Source: Actinoplanes oryzae
Lineage (GTDB): Bacteria; Actinomycetota; Actinomycetes; Mycobacteriales; Micromonosporaceae
Direction: 5' to 3'
Length of the DNA: 62,409 nucleotides
Assembly (NCBI RefSeq): GCF_030757795.1
Contig: NZ_JAUQWH010000039.1
Location: 1-62,409, forward strand
A program made the translations under genes and the position numbers. The notes below the pieces were generated by a model. The model had not been told where the DNA came from and made no database searches. It worked only from the letters and a program-made list of their open reading frames with translations. Shown here one piece after another: positions 23,401 through 32,615 of the stretch. How positions within the stretch are numbered: position 1 is the stretch's first letter; each line of letters begins with the position of its first letter.

Positions 23401-24324
23401 GCGCTTGCGGACATAACCGTCGCCGTCGAAGTAGCCGGCGAGGAAGGCGACCCACGAGCGCCGGTCGCCCAGCACGTCGCCCGGCACCAGCTTGGCGTCG
23501 CTCCGCGGGGTCCCGGCCTCCAGCAGGCCGGCATGGCGGCTGAACGTGAGAATGTGCTGATCACGATGCGCCGGATTCTTGGCCACTCGCTTGCCGCGCG
23601 ACACATTGACGCCCGCCTCGATCGCCCAGCCATGCGCGACATCGAGCGGTTCCACGTCGCACATGTGCAGCCGGACCCGGCCGTCGGCTGCGCGGCTGCG
23701 GTCCACGGCGAAGCCCTCCGCGACGATGAGGCCGCGGACATAGGCGTACATGTCCCGGGTGCCGACCCCGGCCTCGATCCGGCCGTCGCCGTATCCGACG
23801 GTCAGCCGACCGCCCAGGTCGCGGGCGGCGACCCACTCGGTCTCGTAGGCGGATGTCACGACGCGGAACCGCTGCCCCGGGGTGACGATCTGGGAGTGGC
23901 CGTTCGACCAGGTGATCCGCACCAGCTCGGAGGCGGGGTTCTCGTAGACCGCGGTGACCGGCACCGGCCGGCCCGCCGGATCCAGCACGAGGTCGCCGAC
24001 GTCGAAGGATTCGATCGGCCGCAGCCCGTCCGGCGTCGAGACCAACGTGCCCCGGACGAAGCAGTCACCGACGACGCGAGCGGACTTGACGTAGGGCCGG
24101 TCGGGTCGATGACCCTGCTCGGACATCGACCACAGGATGCGGCGGTGCACGGGCTTGAGGCCGTCGCGGGCGTCGGGCAGCGCGCGGCTGTGGATGACCG
24201 AGTAGGCGTACTCCAGGTAGGAGTCCTCCACCTCGGTGGTGATGGGGTTGTCGATGACCCGGGCGCCGGCCTGGTCGAAGGCCGACAGGTCCACCCGGGA
24301 CTGCTCTTGCTTGCGGCGTGCCAT
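20500..24324 (-). CDS. parC: DNA topoisomerase IV subunit A precursor with intein
   Basis: The precursor is 1274 residues; removing a 434-residue intein (residues 88-521) leaves an 840-residue ParC. This subunit cuts and rejoins DNA; with ParE it decatenates daughter chromosomes. The N-extein has [20 protein letters not shown] and SARVVGD, and the C-extein resumes with CMGKYHPHG and carries the catalytic Tyr570 in AERYTEAR (Tyr136 in the mature protein). The C-terminal half has beta-pinwheel blades. The ATG at 24322-24324 follows GAGGAA and lies 13 bp after the parE stop, so the two genes are one operon. A GyrA identity is possible, but the arrangement parE-parC away from gyrB and the sequence NTAIYD favour topoisomerase IV. 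Confidence 0.93.
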   Translation of the reverse strand: MARRKQEQSRVDLSAFDQAGARVIDNPITTEVEDSYLEYAYSVIHSRALPDARDGLKPVHRRILWSMSEQGHRPDRPYVKSARVVGDCFVRGTLVSTPDGLRPIESFDVGDLVLDPAGRPVPVTAVYENPASELVRITWSNGHSQIVTPGQRFRVVTSAYETEWVAARDLGGRLTVGYGDGRIEAGVGTRDMYAYVRGLIVAEGFAVDRSRAADGRVRLHMCDVEPLDVAHGWAIEAGVNVSRGKRVAKNPAHRDQHILTFSRHAGLLEAGTPRSDAKLVPGDVLGDRRSWVAFLAGYFDGDGYVRKRNREIVFVSTSAGLLRQVYAMLADFGIAGHHWARESDTGHKTLHGLSVSGRDAQALALLMLPLVQIGYKQDGLRILAETGYHYPGKQSSDRLPAKRIFEEFSAAHQGGGWFRDIEGKAFRAGLAAEGAVVRYGRDRNGKPLAERMFPLDRARRDGWLDKLHRIGSPLAGRLEELCGYSFAEVVAVEPVEAGTTYDIQVGSDDHAFVAEGHVVHNCMGKYHPHGNTAIYDAMVRLAQDFSLNVPLIDGHGNFGSPDDGPAAERYTEARMSREAMLLVGELGEGTVDFKPTYDGDAVEPKVLPAAFPNLLVNGTSGIAVGMATNMIPHNLGEVVAAARWLIKHPGATLDKLMSFVPGPDLPTGGQLLGLDEVRRAYETGRGVVRMRAKATTGPLEGGRGRQAITVVELPYGIGSEKIIEAITEEVKGKLYVSGPKKGQRQAARLQGIADVKDLTDREHGTRLVIECKVGVNPQALLADLYRLTPLETSFGINNLVLVDGQPRTLGLKELLEVFLAHRYDVVTRRTTFRRTKRQDRLHLVDGLLIALIDIDRVVAIIRGSDDAAAAKAALMSEFGLTDIQATYILDTPLRRLTRFDRIELETEQERLNAEIAELSRILDNEDVLKQVVSDELAEVVKEFGAPRRTTLIDGDLKEVLAASAPAGPLEVADDPCQIILSATGLIARTAAESEEAAEGKQRSGRGKHDAVRAVVHATARGRILLVTSRGRAFKTDVLPLPVLPEQTGTVSLRGGMSASELIPLEKGEKVVGLAPLTPGSSPGLALGTRRGIVKVCAPEWPVRSDEFEVITLKDGDEVLQATWLGDGGEAFVFVTSDASLLRFPAKLVRPQGLKGGGMAGINVAPDAEVLSFNVVDTRDDQHGEPMVVTGTTTQVKLTPFASYPAKGRATGGVRVQRFLKGEDRLTVAWVGPRPVGAGTNGDPIELPEPDGRRDGSGTPVAMSPQIVGHLIERG
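22762..24063 (-). mobile_element. LAGLIDADG-type intein within parC (434 aa)
   Basis: The intein runs from Cys1 (codon 24061-24063) to Asn434 (codon 22762-22764), followed by extein Cys+1. Block A is [20 protein letters not shown], block F is [18 protein letters not shown] and block G is HVVHN. A homing endonuclease is indicated by a degenerate first dodecapeptide near GLIVAEGFA (111-119) and a clear second one [10 protein letters not shown] (207-216). Block B reads VTPGQRF at 60-66, with Gln64 in place of the usual His of T-x-x-H. The element splices at protein level; the endonuclease would promote spread to intein-free parC alleles. Confidence 0.93.
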
Positions 24325-24337
24325 GGTCAACCGTTCC

Positions 24338-26395
24338 TCAGGCGTCGATCGTGTCTTCGTCGATGCGGCCACCGGCCTCGATGAGCCAGTTCTTGCGGGG
24401 CTCGACCCGCTCCCCCATCAGCAGCTCCAGCGTGGCCTCGGCCCGCTCGGCGTCGTCGAGGGTGATGCGGCGGACGGTGCGGGAGGCCGGGTTCATGGTG
24501 GTGTCCCACAGCTCGTCGGCGTCCATCTCGCCGAGGCCCTTGAACCGGGGCACCGGCTTGCTGACCGTCTTGCCCGCCTTCTCGAAGCGGCCGACGGTCG
24601 CCTCCATCTCCTGCTGGGTGTAGGTGTAGATCACCTCGGGGCTGCGGCCCTTGGTGCTCACCTTGTGCAGGGGCGGCATCGCCGCGAAGAGGCGGCCGGC
24701 CTCGATCACCGGCCGCATGTACTTGGCGAAGAGCGTGATCAGCAGCGTGCGGATGTGCGAGCCGTCCACGTCGGCGTCGGCCATGATCATGACGCGGCCG
24801 TAGCGCATGGTGGAGATGTCGAAGGTGCGCCCGGACCCGGCCCCGAGCACCTGGACGATCGCCGAGCACTCGGCGTTGTCGAGGACCTGCTGGAGGCTGG
24901 CCTTCTGCACGTTGAGGATCTTGCCGCGGATCGGCAGCAGCGCCTGGTATTCGGAGCTGCGGGCCATGCGGGCGGTGCCGAGCGCGCTGTCGCCCTCGAC
25001 GATGTAGAGCTCGCTGCGGCCGATCCCGGTGGCCCGGCAGTCGACCAGCTTGGGCGGCATCGACGCGCCCTCGAGGGCGGTCTTGCGGCGGGCCGCGTCC
25101 TTCTGCTGCTTCTGCGTGAGGCGCACGCGCGCGGCGTCGACGACCTTCTGCAGGACCGTGCGCGCCTCGACCTTGGTCTTACGGTCGTCGATCCACTGCT
25201 TGAGGTGCTGCTCGACCAGGCCCTGCACGACCCGGGTGACCCCGGCGGTGGACAGCTCGTCCTTGGTCTGCGAGGTGAACTGCGGCTCGGGCACCCGGAC
25301 GTGGATGACCGCGGTCAGCCCCTCCAGGTAGTCGTCGAGGACCGGCGCGTCCTCCTTGGGCTTGAGCAGGCCGCGCGTGTTGCGCACGGCGTCGCTGAGG
25401 GCGCGGACCATGGCCCGCTCGAAGCCCTTGCGGTGGGTGCCGCCGTGCATGTTGCGGATCGTGTTGGTGAAGCACTCGACCGTGCGCTCGTAGCCCGTGC
25501 CCCAGCGGAACGCGACCTCGATCTCGGCCTTGCGCTCGACGTTGGACTGCATCACGCCGTTGGCGTCGGCGGCGTTCTCCTTGTAGGAGCCCTCGCCGGT
25601 GACCATGAGGATGCCGGAGACCGGCTTGTCGGCGGCCGGGGTCAGGAACTCGACCATGTCGGCGAGCCCGTGCGGGTAGTGGAAGGTCTCCTCGACCGGC
25701 TCCTCGCCGGTGAAGTCGGCGATCACGTACTCCACGCCGGGGACCAGGAACGCCGTGTTGCGCAGCTTGGCCTTGACGACCTCGACGTCGAGCCTGGCGC
25801 CGGTCTCGAAGTAGCGGGCGTCGTACCAGTAGCGGATCGAGGTGCCGGTGCTCTCGCCGCGCTTCATCCGGCGGGCGACGCGCAGGCCGGGCTGCGGCGT
25901 GAACTTGGCGCCGGGGCCGGGGCCGGCGAAGACGCCGGGCACGCCGCGCTGGAAGGAGATCTCGTGGACCTTGCCCTGCTGCTTGACGGTCACGTCGAAG
26001 CGCAGGGAGAGCGCGTTGACGGCGGAGGCGCCGACGCCGTGCAGGCCGCCGGAGGTCTTGTAGCCCGAGCCGCCGAACTTGCCGCCCGCGTGCAGCCGGG
26101 TGAGCACCAGCTCGACGCCGGAGAGGCCGGACTTGGCGTTGATGCCGGTGGGGATGCCGCGGCCGTCGTCGTCGACCTGCACCGAGCCGTCGGGGTGCAG
26201 CACCACGGCGACGTGCTGGGCGTGGCCGCCCACGCCCTCGTCGGTCGCGTTGTCGATGATCTCGTTGGCGAGATGGTTGACGCCGCGGCTGTCGGTGGAC
26301 CCGATGTACATGCCCGGACGCTTGCGGACCGCGTCGAGGCCCTCGAGGTGCGTGAGGTCATCGGCCCCGTAGAGGATCTCTTGTTGCGCAGTCAC
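24338..26395 (-). CDS. parE: DNA topoisomerase IV subunit B
   Basis: This 685-residue ATPase subunit has the GHKL fold (EIIDNATDEGVGG, DDGRGIPTG, GLHGVGASAVNALS), the TOPRIM acidic motif EGDSALGTA and the metal ligands in MADADVDGSHI. It powers strand passage with ParC. The GTG start has GGGAG about 9 nt upstream. A TAGGCT hexamer (26439-26444, minus strand) could be the promoter -10, giving a short leader. parC follows after 13 bp. Confidence 0.95.
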   Translation of the reverse strand: MTAQQEILYGADDLTHLEGLDAVRKRPGMYIGSTDSRGVNHLANEIIDNATDEGVGGHAQHVAVVLHPDGSVQVDDDGRGIPTGINAKSGLSGVELVLTRLHAGGKFGGSGYKTSGGLHGVGASAVNALSLRFDVTVKQQGKVHEISFQRGVPGVFAGPGPGAKFTPQPGLRVARRMKRGESTGTSIRYWYDARYFETGARLDVEVVKAKLRNTAFLVPGVEYVIADFTGEEPVEETFHYPHGLADMVEFLTPAADKPVSGILMVTGEGSYKENAADANGVMQSNVERKAEIEVAFRWGTGYERTVECFTNTIRNMHGGTHRKGFERAMVRALSDAVRNTRGLLKPKEDAPVLDDYLEGLTAVIHVRVPEPQFTSQTKDELSTAGVTRVVQGLVEQHLKQWIDDRKTKVEARTVLQKVVDAARVRLTQKQQKDAARRKTALEGASMPPKLVDCRATGIGRSELYIVEGDSALGTARMARSSEYQALLPIRGKILNVQKASLQQVLDNAECSAIVQVLGAGSGRTFDISTMRYGRVMIMADADVDGSHIRTLLITLFAKYMRPVIEAGRLFAAMPPLHKVSTKGRSPEVIYTYTQQEMEATVGRFEKAGKTVSKPVPRFKGLGEMDADELWDTTMNPASRTVRRITLDDAERAEATLELLMGERVEPRKNWLIEAGGRIDEDTIDA

Positions 26396-26518
26396 GAGGT
26401 ACTACTCCCGAGCAGTCACAGCCGTCAACGACGCGGCGAGCCTACCGGGGAGGTACGACATGATCGGTGAGGCGGGACCGGAGGTGACGTACCCGCCACG
26501 CGACAAAGCGGTCAAAAG

Positions 26519-29500
26519 CTACGCATCGTGAGCCATGACACGGTTGCGGCCGGCCTGCTTGGCCTCGTAGAGCCCCGCGTCGGCCCGGGCGAGCAGCGCG
26601 TCGGGCGTGTCGTCGGCGCGCAGCACGGACAGGCCCACGCTGACCGTCACGGGGATGTCCCCGATCCGGGTGTCCACCTCGGTGCCCGCGATCGCGGCGC
26701 GCACCTTCTCGGCGATGGCCGGCCCGTCGTCCGCCACGCCGGGCAGCAGCACCGCGAACTCCTCGCCGCCGTAGCGGGCGACGATGCCGTCCGGCGGGAC
26801 GCACGCCACCACCCGCCCGGCCACTTCCTTGATGACGTCGTCGCCGGCCTGGTGCCCGTACGTGTCATTGATCTTCTTGAAGTGGTCGATGTCGAGCATG
26901 AGCGCGGTGACCGGGCGCCGGCCGTCGAGCGCCGCCACCAGCTGACGCTCGGCCAGCTCGAAGAAGCGCCGGCGGTTGGCGACGCCGGTGAGGCTGTCGG
27001 TGGTGGCCAGCTCGTTGATCCGGGTGAACATCCGGGCGTTGTCGTAGGCGACCATGCCCTGGCTGACCAGCGCCGCCGCGACGCCCAGCTCGGCGGCGGT
27101 GTAGACGCCCTCCTTCTCGCTGGCGAGGATCAGCACGCCGACCATGCCCTCGCGGTCGTCCAGGGTGACGGTCAGCCAGCTGGTGCCGGCCCAGTCGCCC
27201 AGCGCGGACGCCCACGGCGGGGTGCCGGCGGTGAGGTCGGCCTGCCGGTTCTCGAAGAGCTTGCGCAGCTCGGGGTGCTCGGCCAGGACCAGCGACGCCG
27301 GGCCGGCGGAGCTGCCCAGCACGCTGATCTCGGCGGACTCGGCGGTGCCGAGCAGCAGCCAGCCGCGCTCGCCGCCGGGGGTCTGGCGGGCGGTGAGCAG
27401 CAGGCGCCGCAGCACCAGCTCCGGGTCCAGGGTGCCGGTGAGGCGGGCCATCGCGCGGCGCAGCGTCTCGGCGACGTCGCGCTGCCGGTTGGCGGCGGCC
27501 ACGGCGACCTCGAGCTGCGCGGCCCGGGCGGTCTCCAGGCCGACGGCGATGTGGTGGGTGATCGCGGTGAGCACGTCGGCGTCGTCGACCGTGAAGACGC
27601 CCTTCGCGACCCGGCTGTCCAGGTAGACCACGCCCAGCAGGCGGTCGTCCAGCTCGAGCGGGGCGACCAGGATGCTGCGCAGGCCGTACTGCACGACGCT
27701 GGCGGCGCCCAGGGCCTCGCCCTCGTCGGTGCCGGTGACCACGAGCGGCTCGCGGCTCCGGCGCACCTTGTTGACGACGGTCTTGCTGTAGCCCTTGAGC
27801 TCGGTCAGGTCCTGTCCGGCGGCGTCGCGGCCGACGTACGGGGTGAGCCGGCCCTTGGCCGAGTCGACCAGGAACAGCAGGGCCCGCTCGGCGCCGAGCA
27901 GCCGGACGGTCTCGTCCAGCGCCACCCGGGTCAGCCGCTCGGGGTCGATGACCCGGGAGGCAGCGTTGCTGAGCTGCTCCAGGGCGGCCCAGCGCTGCCC
28001 CTCCCGGCCCCGGCCGGCGGCGACCGGCACGCGGTTGCGGCGCCCGGCGTCGATGCGGAACTCGGCCGCGGCCTTGCGGGCCCGGTGCGGCCAGCCCCGC
28101 TTCTCGGCGATGCCGGCGGCCAGGTAGGCCTGCCGCTCGGCCTCGCCACGGACGCCCGACGCGGCGAGCGCACGGGCCCGGACCAGGGTCGACTCGTACG
28201 CGGTGAGCGGCGCGTCGACCGTACGGAACAGCTCCTCGGACTCCGCGAGCAGCGTCAGCGCGGACGCCGCCCCGCCCGGGGTGAGCACCGCCAGGGCCGC
28301 GCGGGCGATCCGGTGGTGGGCCGCGATCAGCGGCCGCGGGGTGACCCGGCCGAGCAGCGCGACGGCGTCCCCGGCGGCCCGCATCGCCCGCTCCTGCTCG
28401 GCGGGGGCGGCGCGGCGGGCCTGCTCCAGCCGGCCGTACGCCAGGTAGACGTAGAAGCCGTGGTGGCTGGGCAGCACGTCGCGGACGCCCAGCCCCAGCC
28501 CCTCGAACTCGGCGACCGCGTCGTCGAAGGCGGCGCCCAGGTCGTCGCGCTCCAGGGCGCCCACCATCCGAGCCATGATCGTGTGGACGATCTCGTGCAC
28601 CTCGCGGGCGGCCTCGCCGGCCCGGGTGAGCTCGGTGAGCGCCTCGCCGGCCCGGCCGCGCAGGGCGAGCAGCGCTGCCTCGACCGCGACCATGCAGGAC
28701 CGGTCGTCGTGGCCGGTGATGTCCTGCCAGCGGCGCCGGCCCACGGTGGCGGCCTCGGCCTCGGCGACCTCGCCGCGCAGCAGGCCCTCCCAGCCGAGGA
28801 TGGAATAGCTGTCGAGGACCAGGCCGGGGTCGAGGAAGCGGTCGCGCTCGTGCAGCACCCGCCGCAGGCGCTCGCCGGAGTCGCCGCCGGTGGCGTGCAT
28901 CGCCACGGCGGTCATCCAGTCCATGCGGGCGGTCAGCGTCGGGTCGCCCAGCTCCGCGGCGAGCCGCCCGGCGTGGCCGGTGACCCGGCCGGCCAGGCGC
29001 TTCATCCCGAGGAAGCGCAGGGCGACGCCGAGCGCGGCCAGGTCGCGGGCGCGCTCCGGGGAGCGGCCCAGCCGGTTGACCGGATAGAGCGTACGCATCC
29101 CGTGCAGCAACGCCCGCCCCGGCCGCAGGATCCGGATCGCGCCGGAGGCCCCGAAGTGGTGCAGGGTCGCCTCGAGGCGCAGCCGCTCACGGGTGCCGCC
29201 CTTCGCGGTGCCGTGGCCGAGCCCGGTGAGCCGGCACAGCCCGGCGACGACGACCAGCCAGAACGTCGTGGCCACCCGGACCAGCTTGTGCGCGGGCAGG
29301 GTGCGGCCCAGCTCGGCCAGGCCGTTCTCGACCGCCTGGAGCTGCGCGGCGCCCGCGCCGGAGCTCTCGTGCACGCGGGCGAGCAGCAGCTGCAGCCCGG
29401 CGCGCCGGACCCGGTCGGGCGTCTCGGCGAGCGCCTCGGTCAGGGTCTCGGCGGCCTCGGCGAAGCGGGCGTTGTGGTGGTACGCCGTGCCCAGCAGCTG

Positions 29501-31768
29501 CTTGAACCGGCCGTTGAGGTGGATGCCCCCGGCGACGGCGGCCGCGCGGGCCGCCTCCAGCAGGGTCAGGGCGGTGTCGGCGGCGTGCTCGGCGAGGGCC
29601 CGGGCGCCCGCGTCGGTGCAGGCACGCAGCGTGCGCTGCGGGTCCGCGGCGGGACCGGCCAGGACACAGTGCCGGGCGAGGACGTACGCGTCGGAGTCCG
29701 GCCGGGCGTCGAGCGCGTCGGCGATGCGCCCGTGCAGCTCGGTCACCGTCGCGGCGGCCAGTCCCGCCTGGGCGGCCGTACGGATGCTCTCGTGCACGAA
29801 CCGGTAGGCGCCGTCGCGTGCCTCGACGACCCCCTGGCGGATCGCCCCTTCGAGGCTGTCCAGGGTCGCGCGCCGCTCGGCCCCGGCCACCTCGGCGACG
29901 ACCTCGGGGTCGAACGTGGTGCCCACGACCGCGGCGATGCGCAGCAGGTCCCGGGCGCGCTCGTCGATCCCGGCGAGGCGGCGCAGGATCAGCTGGGCGG
30001 AGTCGGCGGGGAGCTGCAGGGCGCGTACGCCGTCCTGGTCGACCTCCCACGCGCCCCACACGGGCCGCAGCAGGCCGGCGTCCATGACCGCGCGGGCGTA
30101 CCCGACGGTGGCGAAGGGGTTGCCCCCGGTGAGCGTGGCGATGCGGACGCCCGCGGCGTCGGCGAGCCGGATCCCGCCGGACATGCGGGCGATGAGCTCG
30201 ACGATGTCCGCCGGCCCGAAGGGCGCCAGCCCGATCTCGGTGGTCCGCACCGCGGTGAGCCGGCCGAGCACCGGCGACGGCTTGTCCTCGTCGCGGCGCG
30301 CGGTGGCGACGACCAGCATCGGGACGTCCGCCAGCCGGGTGGCGAGCTGCTCCAGGACGCGGACGGTGCCCTCGTCGTACCACTGGGCGTCGTCGAGGTG
30401 CAGCAGCACCGGGCCGGCCGTGCGGGCCAGGCCGGCGAGCAGGTCGGCGACCGCCGCGGCGTGCCGGCCGAAGCCGACCTCGCCGGTGAGCTCGGGCCCG
30501 GCGAGCAGCTCGTCGAGCGCCGGGGACAGGCTGGTGAGCAGGGCAGCGCTTTCGCCGGCCGCGGCGCGCACGATCCCGGTGGCGCGCTCCCGGCCGCCCG
30601 GGGCCGCGAGCAGATCCCGGACGTACGCGTCCACGGCCGCCCGCAGCGGTCCCATCGGCCGGCGGTCGCTGGACGACGCCCCGCCGCGCAGCACCACGCC
30701 ACCGGTCGTGGCCACGTGGGCGGCCAGCTCGGCGGCCAGGCGCGTCTTGCCCGCGCCCGTGGGCCCGTGCAGCAGCACGAGGCCGCCGTGGCCCCCGCCG
30801 GCCCGGGTCCAGTGGTCACGCAGCGTTGCGAACTCGGCGTCCCGGCCGGTCAGCGGCGTCTCGGCGCGGACGGGCGGGCAGTCCCGCTCGGCCAGCGCGA
30901 AGACCGCACCCGGCTCGGCCGCGAGGCGGCGCAGGTCGGCGAGGAGCCCGGCGGCGCTGCGGTAACGGTCGTCCGGGTCCTTGGCGAGCAGCCGCACGAG
31001 GATCGCGGCGAAGGTCGCCCCGAGGCCCGGGGCCAGGGCCCGCGGATCCGGTACGGGCGCCGTGGCGTGCAGGTGCAGCAGCTCGCCGACGTCGTCCGCG
31101 GCGAAGGGCGGCGCGCCGGTCACGCACTCGAACAGCACGGCGCCGAGGGCGTACAGGTCGGAGCGGGCGTCGACCGGGCGGTTGAGCATGCCCGCCTGCT
31201 CAGGGGCGCAGTAGATCAGCGTGCCGGCGATCGCGTCGCCGGGGCCGAGGGCCTCGCCGCTGGGCATGGTGGCCAGGCCGAAGTCCACGAGCGTGCCGGT
31301 CCCGGCCTCGGTGACCAGGACGTTCTCGGGCTTGATGTCGCGGTGCACGAGCTCGTGCTCGTGGGCGGCGTGCAGCGCGGCGGCCAGGTCCATGCCCAGT
31401 CCGACGGCCTGCCGCTCGTCCAGCGGCCCGCGCAGCAGCCGGCGGGCCAGCGGCTCCCCGGGGACCAGATCCATGATCACGTACGGGCGGCCGGCGATCT
31501 CCCCGGCCTGGTGCACGCGGGGCAGGTGCGGGTCGGTGATCGCCGCGAGCAGGGCGGCCTGGCGGCGGAACTCGCGGCGCCGCTCGGGGGCGAGGTCGTC
31601 GGCGAGGAGCTGCTTCAGGGCGTACTCGGTGCCGCCGCGCCGGACCCGCAGGACCACCGCCTCGGCACCCCGGCCGATCTCGCCCAGCACTTCGAGCCCG
31701 GCGTCATATGCGCCGGGGTCGAACTGTGCCGCTGCCGGCTCGGCCGGAACGGAAGGCGAGGCACCCAC
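26519..31768 (-). CDS. Ser/Thr kinase - AAA ATPase - GAF - GGDEF multidomain signal protein (1749 aa)
   Basis: Domains in order: an intact Hanks-type kinase (G-loop near 32, Lys52, HRD 142-144, DFG 162-164, APE 188-190); an AAA/STAND-like ATPase (Walker A GPTGAGKT 335-342, Walker B in LLHLDDAQW); a long helical TPR-like region to about 1250; two GAF sensor domains; and a C-terminal diguanylate cyclase with LDIDHFKKIND and an intact GGEEF at 1667-1671. It should phosphorylate Ser/Thr and make cyclic di-GMP in response to an unknown ligand. The canonical RxxD inhibitory site before GGEEF is not present (VPPD). The GTG start follows GAGGCAAAC. The class III cyclase gene lies 39 bp upstream on the same strand. 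Confidence 0.92.
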   Translation of the reverse strand: MGASPSVPAEPAAAQFDPGAYDAGLEVLGEIGRGAEAVVLRVRRGGTEYALKQLLADDLAPERRREFRRQAALLAAITDPHLPRVHQAGEIAGRPYVIMDLVPGEPLARRLLRGPLDERQAVGLGMDLAAALHAAHEHELVHRDIKPENVLVTEAGTGTLVDFGLATMPSGEALGPGDAIAGTLIYCAPEQAGMLNRPVDARSDLYALGAVLFECVTGAPPFAADDVGELLHLHATAPVPDPRALAPGLGATFAAILVRLLAKDPDDRYRSAAGLLADLRRLAAEPGAVFALAERDCPPVRAETPLTGRDAEFATLRDHWTRAGGGHGGLVLLHGPTGAGKTRLAAELAAHVATTGGVVLRGGASSSDRRPMGPLRAAVDAYVRDLLAAPGGRERATGIVRAAAGESAALLTSLSPALDELLAGPELTGEVGFGRHAAAVADLLAGLARTAGPVLLHLDDAQWYDEGTVRVLEQLATRLADVPMLVVATARRDEDKPSPVLGRLTAVRTTEIGLAPFGPADIVELIARMSGGIRLADAAGVRIATLTGGNPFATVGYARAVMDAGLLRPVWGAWEVDQDGVRALQLPADSAQLILRRLAGIDERARDLLRIAAVVGTTFDPEVVAEVAGAERRATLDSLEGAIRQGVVEARDGAYRFVHESIRTAAQAGLAAATVTELHGRIADALDARPDSDAYVLARHCVLAGPAADPQRTLRACTDAGARALAEHAADTALTLLEAARAAAVAGGIHLNGRFKQLLGTAYHHNARFAEAAETLTEALAETPDRVRRAGLQLLLARVHESSGAGAAQLQAVENGLAELGRTLPAHKLVRVATTFWLVVVAGLCRLTGLGHGTAKGGTRERLRLEATLHHFGASGAIRILRPGRALLHGMRTLYPVNRLGRSPERARDLAALGVALRFLGMKRLAGRVTGHAGRLAAELGDPTLTARMDWMTAVAMHATGGDSGERLRRVLHERDRFLDPGLVLDSYSILGWEGLLRGEVAEAEAATVGRRRWQDITGHDDRSCMVAVEAALLALRGRAGEALTELTRAGEAAREVHEIVHTIMARMVGALERDDLGAAFDDAVAEFEGLGLGVRDVLPSHHGFYVYLAYGRLEQARRAAPAEQERAMRAAGDAVALLGRVTPRPLIAAHHRIARAALAVLTPGGAASALTLLAESEELFRTVDAPLTAYESTLVRARALAASGVRGEAERQAYLAAGIAEKRGWPHRARKAAAEFRIDAGRRNRVPVAAGRGREGQRWAALEQLSNAASRVIDPERLTRVALDETVRLLGAERALLFLVDSAKGRLTPYVGRDAAGQDLTELKGYSKTVVNKVRRSREPLVVTGTDEGEALGAASVVQYGLRSILVAPLELDDRLLGVVYLDSRVAKGVFTVDDADVLTAITHHIAVGLETARAAQLEVAVAAANRQRDVAETLRRAMARLTGTLDPELVLRRLLLTARQTPGGERGWLLLGTAESAEISVLGSSAGPASLVLAEHPELRKLFENRQADLTAGTPPWASALGDWAGTSWLTVTLDDREGMVGVLILASEKEGVYTAAELGVAAALVSQGMVAYDNARMFTRINELATTDSLTGVANRRRFFELAERQLVAALDGRRPVTALMLDIDHFKKINDTYGHQAGDDVIKEVAGRVVACVPPDGIVARYGGEEFAVLLPGVADDGPAIAEKVRAAIAGTEVDTRIGDIPVTVSVGLSVLRADDTPDALLARADAGLYEAKQAGRNRVMAHDA

Positions 31769-31807
31769 GTTTGCCTCTATCGGCTCCCCGGCGGCGTGCT
31801 GAAGGTT

Positions 31808-32443
31808 TTACCCGCAAGCCTGCAGCACCGGAACCGCCGCCAGGTCGTTGCGCGGGTGCAGGGCGCGCCACAGCTCGACGGGGGCCCGCTTGCCGGCCAC
31901 GGAGACCGGGGGAAGTTCCTGGTAGGCGACCGCCTCGGCGCTGGCCTCCCAGGTGGCCGCGCACACCACGACGGTGTCATGCGGAGCGTACGCCTGCAGG
32001 CGCGACGCCGTGGCCACAATGCTGCCGTGCACCATGCCGTAGCCGCCTTGCCGGGTCGCCTCGAGGTCGACGATCGCGTCGCCGGTGGCGAGCCCGACCC
32101 GGGTGCGCACCGGGTGCCGGCCGGCGAGGAGACGCCCCCGCAGCGCCTCCTGCACCAGCATCCCGGCGTTGACGGCGGCCGCCGCCGAGCGCTGCGCCGC
32201 CTCGGGCGTCCCGGCATCCGGACATGTGGCGCCGAACACAGCCATGACGGCGTCCCCGATGAACTTCTCGACCACCCCGCCGGCCTCGCGCACCACGGCC
32301 GAGACCGTCCGGAAGTAGTCCACCTGCAGTTCGTGCACGTCGGCGCAGTCCAGCGTCTCCACGAGGCTCGTGAAGCCGACGATGTCGATGAAGAGCACGG
32401 TGACGGTCTGTCGCCGGCAGCTCAACGGTGCGGTTGCATTCAT
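31808..32443 (-). CDS. Class III adenylate/guanylate cyclase domain protein
   Basis: This 211-residue protein is almost entirely one cyclase catalytic domain. Metal ligands Asp20 (LFIDIVGFT) and Asp64 (GDAVMAVFG) and purine-binding Lys60 are present. In the second active-site segment, HGSIVATASRL, the transition-state Asn is replaced by Ala144 while Arg148 is kept, so activity may be reduced or altered. AGAGGAG precedes the ATG. It is cotranscribed with the kinase-GGDEF gene and divergent from the LAL regulator, suggesting a joint signalling circuit. Confidence 0.85.
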   Translation of the reverse strand: MNATAPLSCRRQTVTVLFIDIVGFTSLVETLDCADVHELQVDYFRTVSAVVREAGGVVEKFIGDAVMAVFGATCPDAGTPEAAQRSAAAAVNAGMLVQEALRGRLLAGRHPVRTRVGLATGDAIVDLEATRQGGYGMVHGSIVATASRLQAYAPHDTVVVCAATWEASAEAVAYQELPPVSVAGKRAPVELWRALHPRNDLAAVPVLQACG

Positions 32444-32615
32444 GTCTGGCGCTCCTCTCCCGCCTAGGGCGTGGAGAACAGTGCCAGCCGGTCACGGACC
32501 CCGGATCGGCAGAATGACGTATCTGCGACAGTGCGGAGTCCGTCGGTATTTCGTGACGCAGAACAGTCCGAACCGACGAGAACGACGGCCGGTCGTTACC
32601 ACTAGGCTGCCACGC
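32444..32615. promoter_or_regulatory. Divergent promoter region between cyclase operon and LAL regulator
   Basis: This 172-bp region carries TAGGCT (32603-32608) 7 nt before the LAL ATG, a leaderless arrangement, and the cyclase ribosome site at its left end. An imperfect inverted repeat, ACGGACCCC with GGAGTCCGT (8 of 9 paired), may be a regulator site; no binding protein can be named. Confidence 0.45.

Noticed and set aside
20500..24324. Assignment as gyrA
   Set aside because: Gene order parE-parC with 13-bp spacing and the active-site surroundings (NTAIYD) fit topoisomerase IV better, though sequence alone leaves some doubt.
26528..32467. Very long plus-strand open frame opposite the kinase-GGDEF gene
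   Set aside because: It is the antisense frame of a strongly supported gene; high G+C removes stops. Composition is Gly/Ala/Arg/Gln/His-rich without domains.
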